Counted from the stretch's first letter, positions 48,982 to 56,581 are shown. The stretch: DNA of 64,000 bases from Actinokineospora terrae (GCF_900111175.1 NZ_FOGI01000005.1:434001-498000), one strand, 5' to 3'. Numbers and translations are program-made. Notes: generated by a model from the sequence alone, not told the origin.

Positions 48982-49584
48982 ATGCAGGCACGAGAGCTGC
49001 GCGTCCCGGACGCCTTCGAGTTCACCCCGCGCTCGTTCCCCGACTCGCGCGGCGTCTTCGTCTCCCCGTTCCAGGGCGAGGCGTTCACCAAGGCGGTCGG
49101 CCACCCGCTGACCGTCGCGCAGACCAACCACAGCCGCTCCCGCAAGGGCTCCATCCGCGGCCTGCACTTCGCCGACGTGCCGCCCGGCCAGGCGAAGTAC
49201 GTGTACTGCCCGCAGGGCGCGCTGCTGGACTACGTCGTCGACATCCGGGTCGGCTCGCCGACCTTCGGCGCGTGGGACGTGGTGCGGCTGGACCCGGTGG
49301 ACTTCCGCGCCGTGTACGTGCCGGAGGGCGTCGGGCACGGGTTCGTGGCGCTGGAGGACGACACGGTCATCTCGTACCTGTGCTCCACGGGGTACAACCC
49401 GTCGGCCGAGCGCGGCATCAACCCGCTCGACCCGGAGTTGGCGCTGCCGTGGGCGCCCGAGCTGGAGCCGCTGATGTCGGATAAGGACACCTCGGCGCCG
49501 ACCTTGGCCGAAGCTGCGGCTGCCGGGTTGCTGCCGCAGTACTCGGACTGCGTCGCCCGGTACGAGAAGCTGCGTGCGAGCTAG
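48982..49584 (+). CDS. dTDP-4-dehydrorhamnose 3,5-epimerase family protein
   Basis: This 200-residue cupin enzyme resembles RmlC. It has FEFTPRSFPDSRGVFVSPFQ, the active-site QTNHSRSRKGSIRGLHFADV with catalytic His, VYCPQGALLDYVVDIRVGS, VPEGVGHGFVALEDDTVISY and CSTGYNPSAERGINPLDPEL. It produces dTDP-L-rhamnose precursors or a related dTDP-sugar. No other rml genes are in the window, so an antibiotic-sugar epimerase is also possible. It starts at ATG 48982. Its 3' end overlaps the convergent sodX gene by four bases. Confidence 0.88.
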   Translation: MQARELRVPDAFEFTPRSFPDSRGVFVSPFQGEAFTKAVGHPLTVAQTNHSRSRKGSIRGLHFADVPPGQAKYVYCPQGALLDYVVDIRVGSPTFGAWDVVRLDPVDFRAVYVPEGVGHGFVALEDDTVISYLCSTGYNPSAERGINPLDPELALPWAPELEPLMSDKDTSAPTLAEAAAAGLLPQYSDCVARYEKLRAS

Positions 49585-49886
49585 AGGCGTCCCGGGCGCG
49601 GCCAGAGCCGGAACATGACGACTGCGTGAACCCTCGCCGGTCCCAGAGTGCGGGAATCGGTGGAGGCGAAGGTGTTGTCGCCCTCGACGTGCCAGCCGTG
49701 CCCGGACGGCTCCTTGGCGCGCTTGACCGAGACCTGGCCGGGCCGCTCGTCCCACGTCACCAGGACGACGTCACCCGGCTTCGGCCTTTTGCCGACCACG
49801 ACGACGACGTCCCCGTGCTGGAGCGTCGGCGACATCGACGGCCCCTTGATGAGGACCCTGCGCACGGGCAGCCTGCCCAGCACCAC
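49581..49886 (-). CDS. sodX: Nickel-type superoxide dismutase maturation protease (SodX)
   Basis: This 101-residue signal-peptidase-I-like protease removes the N-terminal leader of Ni-SOD. The catalytic Ser is in IKGPSMSPTLQHGD, and the Lys lies in GQVSVKRAKEPSG. GHGWHVEGDNTFASTDSRTLG is the box E-like segment. GTG 49886 is chosen because GGGAGG (minus 49899-49894) lies 7 bases upstream; a longer frame to 50009 would cover the sodN start region. It is divergent from sodN, the usual arrangement. It lacks the membrane anchor of normal signal peptidases. Confidence 0.9.
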   Translation of the reverse strand: MVLGRLPVRRVLIKGPSMSPTLQHGDVVVVVGKRPKPGDVVLVTWDERPGQVSVKRAKEPSGHGWHVEGDNTFASTDSRTLGPARVHAVVMFRLWPRPGRL

Positions 49887-49965
49887 CTGATCACCTCCCA
49901 CCTGCCCCGTGATGATGCCGGGGGTAGGGTCGGTCCCGTCGGAGCATCCTGCCCATGGAGGAACA

Positions 49966-50373
49966 ATGCGACTCCTGTCGCGCCTGCTTACCCCCCGCCT
50001 TGAGGCCACAGCCCACTGCGACCTCCCCTGCGGTGTCTACGACCCCGCCCAGGCCCGCATCGAGGCCGAGTCGGTCAAGGCGGTCCAGCAGAAGTACCAG
50101 GACAACTCGGACCCCGAGTTCCGCACCCGCGCCATCCTCATCGCCGAACAGCGCAGCGACCTGGTCAAGCACCACCTGTGGGTCCTGTGGACCGACTACT
50201 TCAAGCCCCCCCACTTCGAGAAGTACCCCGACCTGCACGACCTGTTCAACCGCGCCACCAAGGCCGCCGGTGCGAGCGGCACCAAGGGCTCCATGGACCC
50301 GGCCACCGGCCAGGCCCTGCTCGACCTGATCGCCGAGATCGACAAGATCTTCTGGGAGACCAAGAAGGCCTGA
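49966..50373 (+). CDS. sodN: Nickel superoxide dismutase
   Basis: This 135-residue precursor carries a 16-residue leader ending in LEATA. The mature N terminus HCDLPCGVYDP is the nickel hook, in which His1, Cys2 and Cys6 bind nickel after removal of the leader by SodX. The remaining four-helix-bundle segment includes HHLWVLWTDYFKPPHFEKYP, conserved in the family. ATG 49966 follows GGAGG. It is divergent from sodX. A perfect terminator follows. Confidence 0.97.
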   Translation: MRLLSRLLTPRLEATAHCDLPCGVYDPAQARIEAESVKAVQQKYQDNSDPEFRTRAILIAEQRSDLVKHHLWVLWTDYFKPPHFEKYPDLHDLFNRATKAAGASGTKGSMDPATGQALLDLIAEIDKIFWETKKA

Positions 50374-50389
50374 CGCCCCTCCGCGTCCG

Positions 50390-50423
50390 ACGGCGCCGAC
50401 CAGCACCCGCTGGTCGGCGCCGT
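50390..50423 (+). terminator. Hairpin terminator after sodN
   Basis: A perfect 15-bp stem (50390-50404 with 50409-50423) closes a 4-nt loop (ACCC) and is followed by TTGTCGTT. It starts 17 bases after the sodN stop. Confidence 0.92.
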
Positions 50424-50469
50424 TTGTCGTTATTCAGGCCCACCCGCCGCGCAGGCGGCGCGGCCTTTG

Positions 50470-50790
50470 GTCTGGGTCACGGGTAGAGAGGGCAGGCTGA
50501 ACGCCTTCGCGAAAGCCGCCCTAGATCGCGCCGCAGAGAGAAGTTTGCACATCCTTGAGAAGCTGAAGCTAAAATTGCCGAGACAAACTCGACAAGCGTT
50601 CGACACTCGCCAGCCTTTCGTGGCGAATTCGATAAGTGCAAGAATGGATCCACGGCTGCGTATGAAGCTCTTCAGGTCGTAATCGGAACCGAACTTGGCT
50701 TGAGCGAGTAATTGCCGCACTCGCCGATGGACCGTCATGAAACTATCGAGAGGCCACTCTCCTGGTGATCGCCCATGGAGGCGCGCAAGC
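50470..50790. other. Lower-GC stretch with no confident gene
   Basis: This segment is visibly richer in A and T than its neighbours, notably 50530-50720. Short frames exist on both strands: plus 50467-50682, and minus 50738-50430 beginning MTVHRRVRQLLAQAKFGS. Neither has a ribosome-binding site or a recognisable family. It may be foreign DNA or the decayed end of an accessory gene. Confidence 0.45.
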
Positions 50791-50869
50791 CCAGGCAAGC
50801 GTGGAGTTGTCTATCGCACTTTAGGTGTCGGCACGTACTATATGTGCGACCTCGATGATGGGAGGCGCC

Positions 50870-51172
50870 ATGTGGGCGTTGGTGGTGCGGTTCGAGCTGC
50901 GGGACGAGCAGGCTGTGCGGGGGTTTGATGCGTTGGTGGCGGAGACGTTGCCGCAGATCATCGCTACTGAGCCGGGGACGTTGGTGTACGCGGTGCACGA
51001 GGTGGCGGACGCGCCGTTGTCGCGGGTGTTCTACGAGGTGTATGCGGACAGGGCGGCGTTCGAGGTGCATGAGGAGCAGGTGCACACCAAGCGGTTCCTG
51101 GCTGAGCGGGCGCAGTACCTGGCGGACTTCCGGGTGGAGTTCCTGACGTCGTTGACTGGCAAGGGGGTGTGA
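50870..51172 (+). CDS. Antibiotic biosynthesis monooxygenase (ABM) domain protein
   Basis: This protein of about 100 residues has the ferredoxin-like ABM pattern: MWALVVRFELRDEQAVRGFD, ATEPGTLVYAVHEVADAPL, and FYEVYADRAAFEVHEEQVH with the conserved region near VHTKRFLAERAQYLADF. Such small proteins act as quinone-forming monooxygenases or heme-handling proteins; the function here is open. ATG 50870 is preceded by GGAGG (50861-50865) at short distance; in-frame ATGs at 50855 and 50858 overlap that box. The stop overlaps the XRE regulator start in TGATG. A near-dyad GCACGTA-CTA-TATGTGC lies at 50831-50847, just upstream. Confidence 0.85.
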   Translation: MWALVVRFELRDEQAVRGFDALVAETLPQIIATEPGTLVYAVHEVADAPLSRVFYEVYADRAAFEVHEEQVHTKRFLAERAQYLADFRVEFLTSLTGKGV

Positions 51173-52377
51173 TGTCGTCTCCTGGTGACGAGAAGGCACT
51201 AGGTCGACGGATCGCGTTCCACCGGGGGAAGCGGGGGCTTACGCAGGGGCAGCTGGGGAAGATGCTGAGCCGGTCGGAGAGCTGGGTCAGTCAGGTTGAG
51301 CGGGGTGCTCGGCGCATCGATCGGATGTCGGTGCTGGAGGCCGTCGCGGAGGCGCTGGAGATCGAGCTTGCCGAGTTGGCGCCGGAGGCGAACGTGGTGG
51401 CGGCGACCACCAGGCCCCGGGCGGCCACGTCGTTGAGCTTGGCGTTGTGTTCGAGCGACGCTCTCCACGCGGTGTTGTCCGATGTGTCGCCGGTGGACGT
51501 CGAGCGGTTGGGGCGTAGCGCGGACCAGGCGTGGGAGTACGCGCACGGGTCGCAGTACGAGAACCTGAGTGAGCTGCTGGGGACGTTGATCCCCGAGTTG
51601 GAGTACGCCACCCGCAAGACAGCGGGCTCGGACCGGCGCCGGATGTGCGTCGCCAAGGCGAAGGCGTACCAGGCAGCCGCGGGTGTCCTGTCGAAACTCG
51701 GGGAGGTCGGCGCGGCCTGGGTGGCGGTCGACCGGGCCATCTCGGCGGCAGAGGATGCTGATGAGCCGTTGTTGATGGCGGCGGGCGCGTTCCGCCTGGC
51801 GATCGTGTTCCAGGGTGCTCGCAAGCTCGACCTGGCCAAGCGCGCGGCGATGACCGCGATCAACGCCCTGTCCCGCCTGGTCGCGTCCGGTGAGGACGAA
51901 GCGCTCGCCTTGACCGGTGCGCTCTACCTCCAGCTCGCGGTGGCGTCCGCTCGCGGCAACGAGGGCGATGAGGCTTACGGCTACCTCGACCAGGCGGCAG
52001 CGCTGGCTCGCACGCTGGAGATCGACCGCAACGACTACAACACCGAGTTTGGCCCGACCAACGTGCTGCTCCACGAGGTCAACATCGCCGTGGAACTCGG
52101 CGACGCTGGCCGAGCGTTGCGGGTGGCTGGCAAGGCCGACACGTCCAACCTCTCTCCCGAGCGCCAAGCCCGCCTGCTGATCGACGTCGCGCGGGCTCAC
52201 AACCAGCGGCGTTCACCCGATCTGGTGGCTTCCGTCCTCCGCGAGGCATTGCGGGTCGCGCCGGAGCAGGTCCAGAACCATCCGTCCGCCCGCGAGGTCC
52301 TGGCAGACGCCTTGCGCGCTGATCCTGCCAACCCTGGCCTGGCCGAACTCTCCGGAACGATCAGCCCGACCATCTGA
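51172..52377 (+). CDS. XRE-family HTH regulator with TPR-like C-terminal domain
   Basis: This 401-residue protein has an N-terminal HTH of the XRE/Cro type (LGRRIAFHRGKRGLTQGQLG, SRSESWVSQVERGARRID). A long helical region of TPR-like repeats follows (residues about 130-390, for example VGAAWVAVDRAISAAEDADE and AYGYLDQAAALARTLEIDRN). HTH-plus-TPR proteins often respond to small peptides or metabolites. ATG 51172 overlaps the ABM stop by one base, so the ABM and regulator genes are coupled. Downstream lies a promoter with a dyad, then several very small genes. Confidence 0.88.
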   Translation: MSSPGDEKALGRRIAFHRGKRGLTQGQLGKMLSRSESWVSQVERGARRIDRMSVLEAVAEALEIELAELAPEANVVAATTRPRAATSLSLALCSSDALHAVLSDVSPVDVERLGRSADQAWEYAHGSQYENLSELLGTLIPELEYATRKTAGSDRRRMCVAKAKAYQAAAGVLSKLGEVGAAWVAVDRAISAAEDADEPLLMAAGAFRLAIVFQGARKLDLAKRAAMTAINALSRLVASGEDEALALTGALYLQLAVASARGNEGDEAYGYLDQAAALARTLEIDRNDYNTEFGPTNVLLHEVNIAVELGDAGRALRVAGKADTSNLSPERQARLLIDVARAHNQRRSPDLVASVLREALRVAPEQVQNHPSAREVLADALRADPANPGLAELSGTISPTI

Positions 52378-52393
52378 CCCGCACATTTTGTAC

Positions 52394-52441
52394 GCTACCC
52401 GCACTCATAGTGTTGACTCGCACGCGGAGTGTGGGTAGCTT
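52394..52441 (+). promoter_or_regulatory. Housekeeping-type promoter overlapped by a 12-bp imperfect dyad
   Basis: TTGACT at 52413-52418 and TAGCTT at 52436-52441 are separated by 17 bases, a good primary-sigma-type match. Dyad arms GCTACCCGCACT (52394-52405) and AGTGTGGGTAGC (52428-52439) match at 11 of 12 positions, and the right arm overlaps the -10 box. It probably drives the small genes from 52484 and could be an operator for the XRE-TPR regulator encoded just upstream. It may also act as a terminator for that gene. Confidence 0.55.
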
Positions 52442-52483
52442 GGCGTTGGCAAGGGGACAACCAGCGACAACAGCGAAGTCGAG

Positions 52484-52795
52484 ATGGCGATGCCGAAGGG
52501 GTTGGTGCAGCGGTGGGAGGCGGTCTACGCCCGGTACGGCTGGACTGGGCCGGAGGGTGTGGCGGAGGCGTCCGAGGATGTGGGGGCGTTGTGGCGGGAG
52601 ATGGCCGCCGTGCTCGGGTGCCCGTGGTGGTTGGTCGCCGGGCTGGTGACGGCGGCGGAGGCGTTTGACGCGCAGGGGCGGGAGTGGTCGGTGTGGGCGG
52701 CTGCTCAGACGGGGTTCTTCGATGATCAGTCGCGGCGGTTGTCGGGCGTACTTCTCGTCAGGGCGGATGTGTTCTCGCCGCTGTCGGGCAGGTGA
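52484..52795 (+). CDS. Small hypothetical protein (103 aa)
   Basis: This frame of 103 residues is rich in Trp (WEAVYARYGW, CPWWLVAGLV, REWSVWAAAQ) and looks like a compact helical cytosolic protein. No family was recognised. ATG 52484 or 52490 (MPKGLVQRWEAVYARYGW) may be the start. It lies about 40 bases after a promoter-like pair at 52413-52441. Its stop overlaps the next gene start in GTGA, supporting real translation. Confidence 0.6.
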   Translation: MAMPKGLVQRWEAVYARYGWTGPEGVAEASEDVGALWREMAAVLGCPWWLVAGLVTAAEAFDAQGREWSVWAAAQTGFFDDQSRRLSGVLLVRADVFSPLSGR

Positions 52796-53091
52796 GTCGG
52801 GGGTTGGAGCGCGGGGGGCCTGTGGGGTGGGCTGGTGTGGCGAGGGTGATCACTGATCGGCTGGTGGTGTTGGGGTGGCGGCAGTGGGAGTTGGTGGAGC
52901 GGGCGAAGGTGTCGCAGGCGATCATTCGGGAGTTGCAGTACGACACCAACCAGCGTCGCCGTAATCCCCGCACGCTTGAGGCGCTCTCGGTCGCCTTGGG
53001 GCTGCACCCGTCGCATCTGGAGGATGTCTCGATGGGGCTTGACCCCAAGCCTGCCCAGCTGCCGGGGGATCCGCCACGGACTTCTTCGTGA
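52792..53091 (+). CDS. Small XRE-type HTH protein (99 aa)
   Basis: The 99-residue product has a helix-turn-helix pattern: VITDRLVVLGWRQWELVERA, KVSQAIIRELQYDTNQRRRN and TLEALSVALGLHPSHLEDV. It has no further domain. GTG 52792 overlaps the upstream stop (GTGA), and its own stop at 53089-53091 overlaps an ATG that opens a 25-codon frame. It is probably a DNA-binding partner or antagonist in the local regulatory cluster. Confidence 0.72.
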   Translation: MSRGLERGGPVGWAGVARVITDRLVVLGWRQWELVERAKVSQAIIRELQYDTNQRRRNPRTLEALSVALGLHPSHLEDVSMGLDPKPAQLPGDPPRTSS

Positions 53092-53168
53092 TGTGGGCGG
53101 AAGTGCAAGCGCGCTTGACCAGTCTTGTCGAGGACCTGCATCGGAAAGTCGACGAACTTCGTCGTTGA
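53091..53168 (+). CDS. Very short ORF, possible coiled-coil peptide (25 aa)
   Basis: ATG at 53091 overlaps the upstream HTH stop codon (TGATG) and opens MWAEVQARLTSLVEDLHRK followed by VDELRR, then TGA. The peptide is amphipathic with leucine spacing like a short coiled coil. The overlapping start suggests it may be translated by coupling. It is too short for certainty and no family is known to me. Confidence 0.4.
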   Translation: MWAEVQARLTSLVEDLHRKVDELRR

Positions 53169-53184
53169 TTCGCAATGGTTGTGG

Positions 53185-53234
53185 GGCACAGAAGCGGGTC
53201 ACGTGGTGTGCCCCCAAGTGGCCGCCTCTGTGCC
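53185..53234 (+). other. Stem-loop upstream of a 37-aa ORF
   Basis: GGCACAGAAGCGG (53185-53197) and CCGCCTCTGTGCC (53222-53234) pair with one mismatch around a 24-nt loop that itself contains CACGTGGTG. It could be an attenuator or terminator separating the HTH gene from the 37-residue ORF that starts at 53258. Confidence 0.5.
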
Positions 53235-53257
53235 TGTCGGCTCGCGAAGGAGCAGAC

Positions 53258-53371
53258 GTGGAAATCGTAGATGTTGAGGCCAGTGCCATGTCTATGTCGT
53301 TTCCGTTGCCGCATCGGGTGGTGATCAGTGATGAGCAAGTAGCGACCGTCGTTCGTTTTCAGACCACATAA
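53258..53371 (+). CDS. Small ORF (37 aa), function unknown
   Basis: GTG 53258 follows AAGGAG by 5 bases and opens a 37-residue frame beginning MEIVDVEASAMSMSFPLPHR and ending VVRFQTT, with TAA at 53369-53371. It has no Cys and no signal peptide. Codon use is less GC-biased than in the core genes. The good ribosome-binding site and its place in a co-directional cluster support translation. Whether it is a leader, a signalling peptide or a small protein cannot be told. Confidence 0.45.
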   Translation: MEIVDVEASAMSMSFPLPHRVVISDEQVATVVRFQTT

Positions 53372-53390
53372 CGCATAGAGAGCAGGCAAT

Positions 53391-53804
53391 ATGACCGCCA
53401 CGCTAGACACCACTGTCACTGTCTCTTGGGGACAGATCGATCACGCCGCCACGGCTGTACGTCAGCACATGGACAGGCACACCCGCTTGAGGGTGGGCAG
53501 CCTGGGCGTTCACGCAAGCGGTCAGGGGCAAGGCCGGGTCGAGGTGTTCGTTCCTGCGCCCGATCAGCCGTTGGCATGCGCCAGTCTGTTGGCCTGGTTG
53601 GACACCCTCGACCACGCGACGCTGGTGTTGCGCTACTGCGACGACGACCCACAGGCCCGCGCCTATGCCTACCTGTCTGACGGCACGCCGATCACTGTCA
53701 TCGCGCCGCTGGACCAAACACGGTTGTACGGCGTCGAATCGGACAAGACCGGCGAATGGGTGTTGCACTGGCTCCGGCTGCAAGCGGTGGACGCGGCAGC
53801 CTGA
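53391..53804 (+). CDS. Hypothetical protein (137 aa)
   Basis: This protein of 137 residues (MTATLDTTVTVSWGQIDHAA) has alternating strands and helices, including ASLLAWLDTLDHATLVLRYC and ARAYAYLSDGTPITVIAPL, and ends LHWLRLQAVDAAA. No family was recognised and there are no membrane segments. It starts 20 bases after the 37-residue ORF and ends 10 bases before the convergent spermidine-synthase-like gene. It is probably the last gene of the XRE-associated cluster. Confidence 0.6.
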   Translation: MTATLDTTVTVSWGQIDHAATAVRQHMDRHTRLRVGSLGVHASGQGQGRVEVFVPAPDQPLACASLLAWLDTLDHATLVLRYCDDDPQARAYAYLSDGTPITVIAPLDQTRLYGVESDKTGEWVLHWLRLQAVDAAA

Positions 53805-53813
53805 GTGCGCGGG

Positions 53814-55301
53814 CTATTCGGCGGCAGCCAGGGCGGTGCGGATTCGGTGCAGGGGGAGGTCGATCAGGCGTTCGTCCAGGTCTTCGGCGGGGGCGAGGGT
53901 GGTTACCTGGTCGCGGGCTTCGCGTTTGGTGAGGGTGCCGCCGGAAGCGGCGATGAGGGCTTCGCGCCAGATGTTGGCGAGTTTGCCGTGGGTTCGGGAG
54001 AGGAGGGTGCGGCGGATGGAGTCCTCGGGGACGGGGGTGGCGAGGACCACGGCGTGGCGGCCTGCGGCGAGGCTGCGGTGGTAGGTGAGGGTGTACTTGC
54101 CGCGGAGCAGGGCGCTGAGGGCTTCTTGGCCGCGTTGGTCGGCGACAGACGGGTGGTTGTTGGCCACCAGGGCGCCGACTGTCTCCAAGGGGCCTGCCAG
54201 CAGGACTCGGGCCAGCCAGGAGCCGGGGTCGGCGGTCAGGTCGTAGGCGACGGGGCCGTTGGCGCGGACGGGGTCGGTCCACGACGGCACCGTGGGGGCT
54301 ACGCCGGTGAGGCGGGTCAGTTCGGCGAGGGCCGCGGGGGGTGTGCCGCCTGCCTCGATGGACTGCGGGCCGTGGGTGTAGATGCCCGACACCAGTTCGC
54401 GGACGGCTGACTCGGCCAGCCGGGACGAGCGGGAAGTCTGTTGCAGGACATAGAGATCGCTGGCGCTGCCGACCGCCTGGGCGCCGTGGTAGCGGTTGAA
54501 GGCGGGCAGCACGGCCTCGAACACCAGCCCGAGCCGCTGGATCTCCTGCTGCACCTTCAACCCCAGCGCGGGCGTCCGGTCGCTGTACCCGTACGCCACG
54601 ATCGCGCGCCCGTCCGGGTCGCGCAGCGACTCGATCGCCCGCGCCAGGAACAGCCGCATGCCCTCCGGGGTGTACGGCGGGTCGGTGAACACCAGGTCGG
54701 CCGTGCCCACGGTGGACGGGGGCAGCCCGAACCGGAAGTCGGCGTAGCGGCACTGGATGTCCAGACCACGCGCGGCGGCGGTCCGGTCCACGTACTCCAG
54801 CAGCCGCTCGTCGACGTCCACCACGGTCGCCGACAGCTCCGGCCGCAGGGTGCACACCGCGAGCGCGGTCAGGTCGTGGTCGCCGACGCAGAGCAGCCGG
54901 GCGCCCGCGAGGTCATAGGTCTGGTCCAACCAGCGGGCCCGGCGCAGCATGGTCGCGGCGTCGGCCTGGACGTGGTCGAGGGCGCGGGACGGGGTCGGGA
55001 CGCCAGTGAGATACACCTCGTACGCGGCCGCGAGCTCGGCGTCCGGGATGTCCGGTCGCGGCGCCGCCAGCGCGCGGTAGCCGTCCACCCCGGACCGGGC
55101 GACGCGCCACGAGTCGGCCTCGTTCTCGGCGTCCTCGCCGAGTGCGGCGAGCAGTTCCTGGACGCTGCGGCGGGGCACGGCGGTGGTCCTGACCAGGTCG
55201 TCCAGGCTGTGCCAGCCCTCGGTGAGCAGGCCGAGCACGGCGCGCAGGGGGCGGGCGTGCACGCCCCTGGCTGCGAGGTAACTGGTCACGGAGTCGGCCA
55301 C
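53814..55301 (-). CDS. Bis-aminopropyl spermidine synthase (BpsA) family protein with long C-terminal extension
   Basis: This 495-residue protein begins with a winged-helix-like N terminus (VLGLLTEGWHSLDDLVRTTA, VPRRSVQELLAAL). A Rossmann-type catalytic domain follows: ARLLCVGDHDLTALAV, the acidic VVDVDERLLEYVDRTAAARG and LVFTDPPYTPEGMRLFLARA. This matches the archaeal branched-polyamine synthase family. Archaeal BpsA has about 350 residues, so the last 140 residues (from about 350) are an extra domain of unknown role. In archaea the enzyme transfers aminopropyl groups to spermidine to make branched polyamines. It is divergent from the OpuC-type operon. Confidence 0.85.
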   Translation of the reverse strand: MADSVTSYLAARGVHARPLRAVLGLLTEGWHSLDDLVRTTAVPRRSVQELLAALGEDAENEADSWRVARSGVDGYRALAAPRPDIPDAELAAAYEVYLTGVPTPSRALDHVQADAATMLRRARWLDQTYDLAGARLLCVGDHDLTALAVCTLRPELSATVVDVDERLLEYVDRTAAARGLDIQCRYADFRFGLPPSTVGTADLVFTDPPYTPEGMRLFLARAIESLRDPDGRAIVAYGYSDRTPALGLKVQQEIQRLGLVFEAVLPAFNRYHGAQAVGSASDLYVLQQTSRSSRLAESAVRELVSGIYTHGPQSIEAGGTPPAALAELTRLTGVAPTVPSWTDPVRANGPVAYDLTADPGSWLARVLLAGPLETVGALVANNHPSVADQRGQEALSALLRGKYTLTYHRSLAAGRHAVVLATPVPEDSIRRTLLSRTHGKLANIWREALIAASGGTLTKREARDQVTTLAPAEDLDERLIDLPLHRIRTALAAAE

Positions 55302-55401
55302 AAGCCGATTAGCGTAGGAGAGCGCCCCCGGCCACCCGGACCCGGCCGTACGTTCGACGCCACATCGTGGAACGGCCTGCCTGCGTCAGCCGTTCGGGTT
55401 A

Positions 55402-55415
55402 AGGTCGTTCGACCT
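55402..55415. promoter_or_regulatory. Candidate operator dyad AGGTCG-TT-CGACCT upstream of the ABC operon
   Basis: The 14-base palindrome lies 39 bases upstream of the ATP-binding-protein start codon and overlaps a possible -10 box TAAGGT (55400-55405). No -35 box is clear. It is a candidate repressor site only. Confidence 0.3.
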
Positions 55416-55453
55416 GCGGCCACTAGGGGGCCGTGCCGACCCAAGGGGTCCGA

Positions 55454-56581
55454 GTGATCGAGTTCCAGTCCGTGACCAAGCGCTACGCGGATGGCACGGT
55501 GGCGGTGGACAGCCTCGACCTCACCATCGACGCAGGCAGGATCACCGTGCTGGTGGGACCGTCCGGCTGCGGCAAGACGACCTCGCTGCGGATGATCAAC
55601 CGGATGGTGGAGGCGACCTCCGGGACCATCCTGGTCAACGGCGAGGACATCCGCGCCCAGCGCCCGGCAACGTTGCGCCGCGGCATCGGCTACGTCATCC
55701 AGAACGCCGGTCTGTTCCCGCACCGCACCGTCATCGACAACATTGCGACCGTCCCGGTGCTGCTCGGCACCAAGAAGGCCGCCGCCCGCCGCCGCGCCGA
55801 GGAGTTGCTCGACACCGTCGGCCTGCCGCGCGAGCTGGGCAAGCGGTACCCGGCGCAGCTCTCCGGCGGCCAGCAGCAGCGCGTCGGCGTGGCCCGCGCG
55901 CTCGCCGCCGACCCGCCGGTCCTGCTGATGGACGAGCCGTTCAGCGCGGTCGACCCGGTGGTGCGCGACGACCTGCAGGAGGAGTTGCTGCGCCTGCAGT
56001 CGGAGCTGGGCAAGACGATCGTGTTCGTCACCCACGACATCGACGAGGCGATCAAGCTCGGCGACAAGGTCGCGGTCCTGCGCGTCGGCGGCGAACTCGC
56101 CCAGTACGACACACCGGCGACGTTGCTGGCCAAGCCGGTCGACGACTTCGTCGCTTCCTTCGTCGGCCGTGACCGCGGTTACCGGGCGCTGGGCTTCCTG
56201 TCCGCGCACGGCGCCGAGGTCGTGCCGCTCTCGACCATCCCACTGGGCAGCCCGGTCGACGAGGCCCGCGCCGCGCTCACCGGCGGGTGGGGTGTTGTGG
56301 TGGACGAGAACCAGGCGCCGCTCGGCTGGGTGTCCACTTCATCACTGTCCACAGTGGAAGGCGAGTTGCGCTCGGCCGACCTCGTCGCGGGTGGTTCCCT
56401 CTACGTCGCCGACTCGCCCAAGTCCGGTTCCCTGCGCACCGCCCTCGACGCCGCGCTGAGCTCCCCGTCCGGGGTCGGCATCGCGGTCGACTCGGGCGGT
56501 GCGGTGACCGGCGGGGTCACCGCGGAGTCGGTGCTCAAGGCGCTCGACGAGGCCCGCCGGTCCGGTGAGGTGCCCTCGTGA
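55454..56581 (+). CDS. ABC transporter ATP-binding protein, glycine betaine/choline/carnitine (OpuC/ProV-like) type
   Basis: This protein of 375 residues is the ATPase of a compatible-solute importer. Walker A is VGPSGCGKTTSLRMINRM, the ABC signature is LSGGQQQRVGVARALAADPP, Walker B is VLLMDEPFSAVDP, and the H-loop is VFVTHDIDEAIKLGDKVAVL. Following the nucleotide-binding domain is a roughly 130-residue tail (from about 245) with CBS-like weak repeats (VVVDENQAPLGWVSTSSLST), which in OpuA-type proteins sense ionic strength. GTG 55454 is in frame; the stop overlaps the next gene in GTGA. Confidence 0.93.
   Translation: MIEFQSVTKRYADGTVAVDSLDLTIDAGRITVLVGPSGCGKTTSLRMINRMVEATSGTILVNGEDIRAQRPATLRRGIGYVIQNAGLFPHRTVIDNIATVPVLLGTKKAAARRRAEELLDTVGLPRELGKRYPAQLSGGQQQRVGVARALAADPPVLLMDEPFSAVDPVVRDDLQEELLRLQSELGKTIVFVTHDIDEAIKLGDKVAVLRVGGELAQYDTPATLLAKPVDDFVASFVGRDRGYRALGFLSAHGAEVVPLSTIPLGSPVDEARAALTGGWGVVVDENQAPLGWVSTSSLSTVEGELRSADLVAGGSLYVADSPKSGSLRTALDAALSSPSGVGIAVDSGGAVTGGVTAESVLKALDEARRSGEVPS

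Noticed and set aside
50467..50682. Small plus-strand ORF of 71 residues in the low-GC stretch
   Set aside because: There is no ribosome-binding site or known family, and a competing minus-strand frame covers it. Evidence is insufficient for a gene call.
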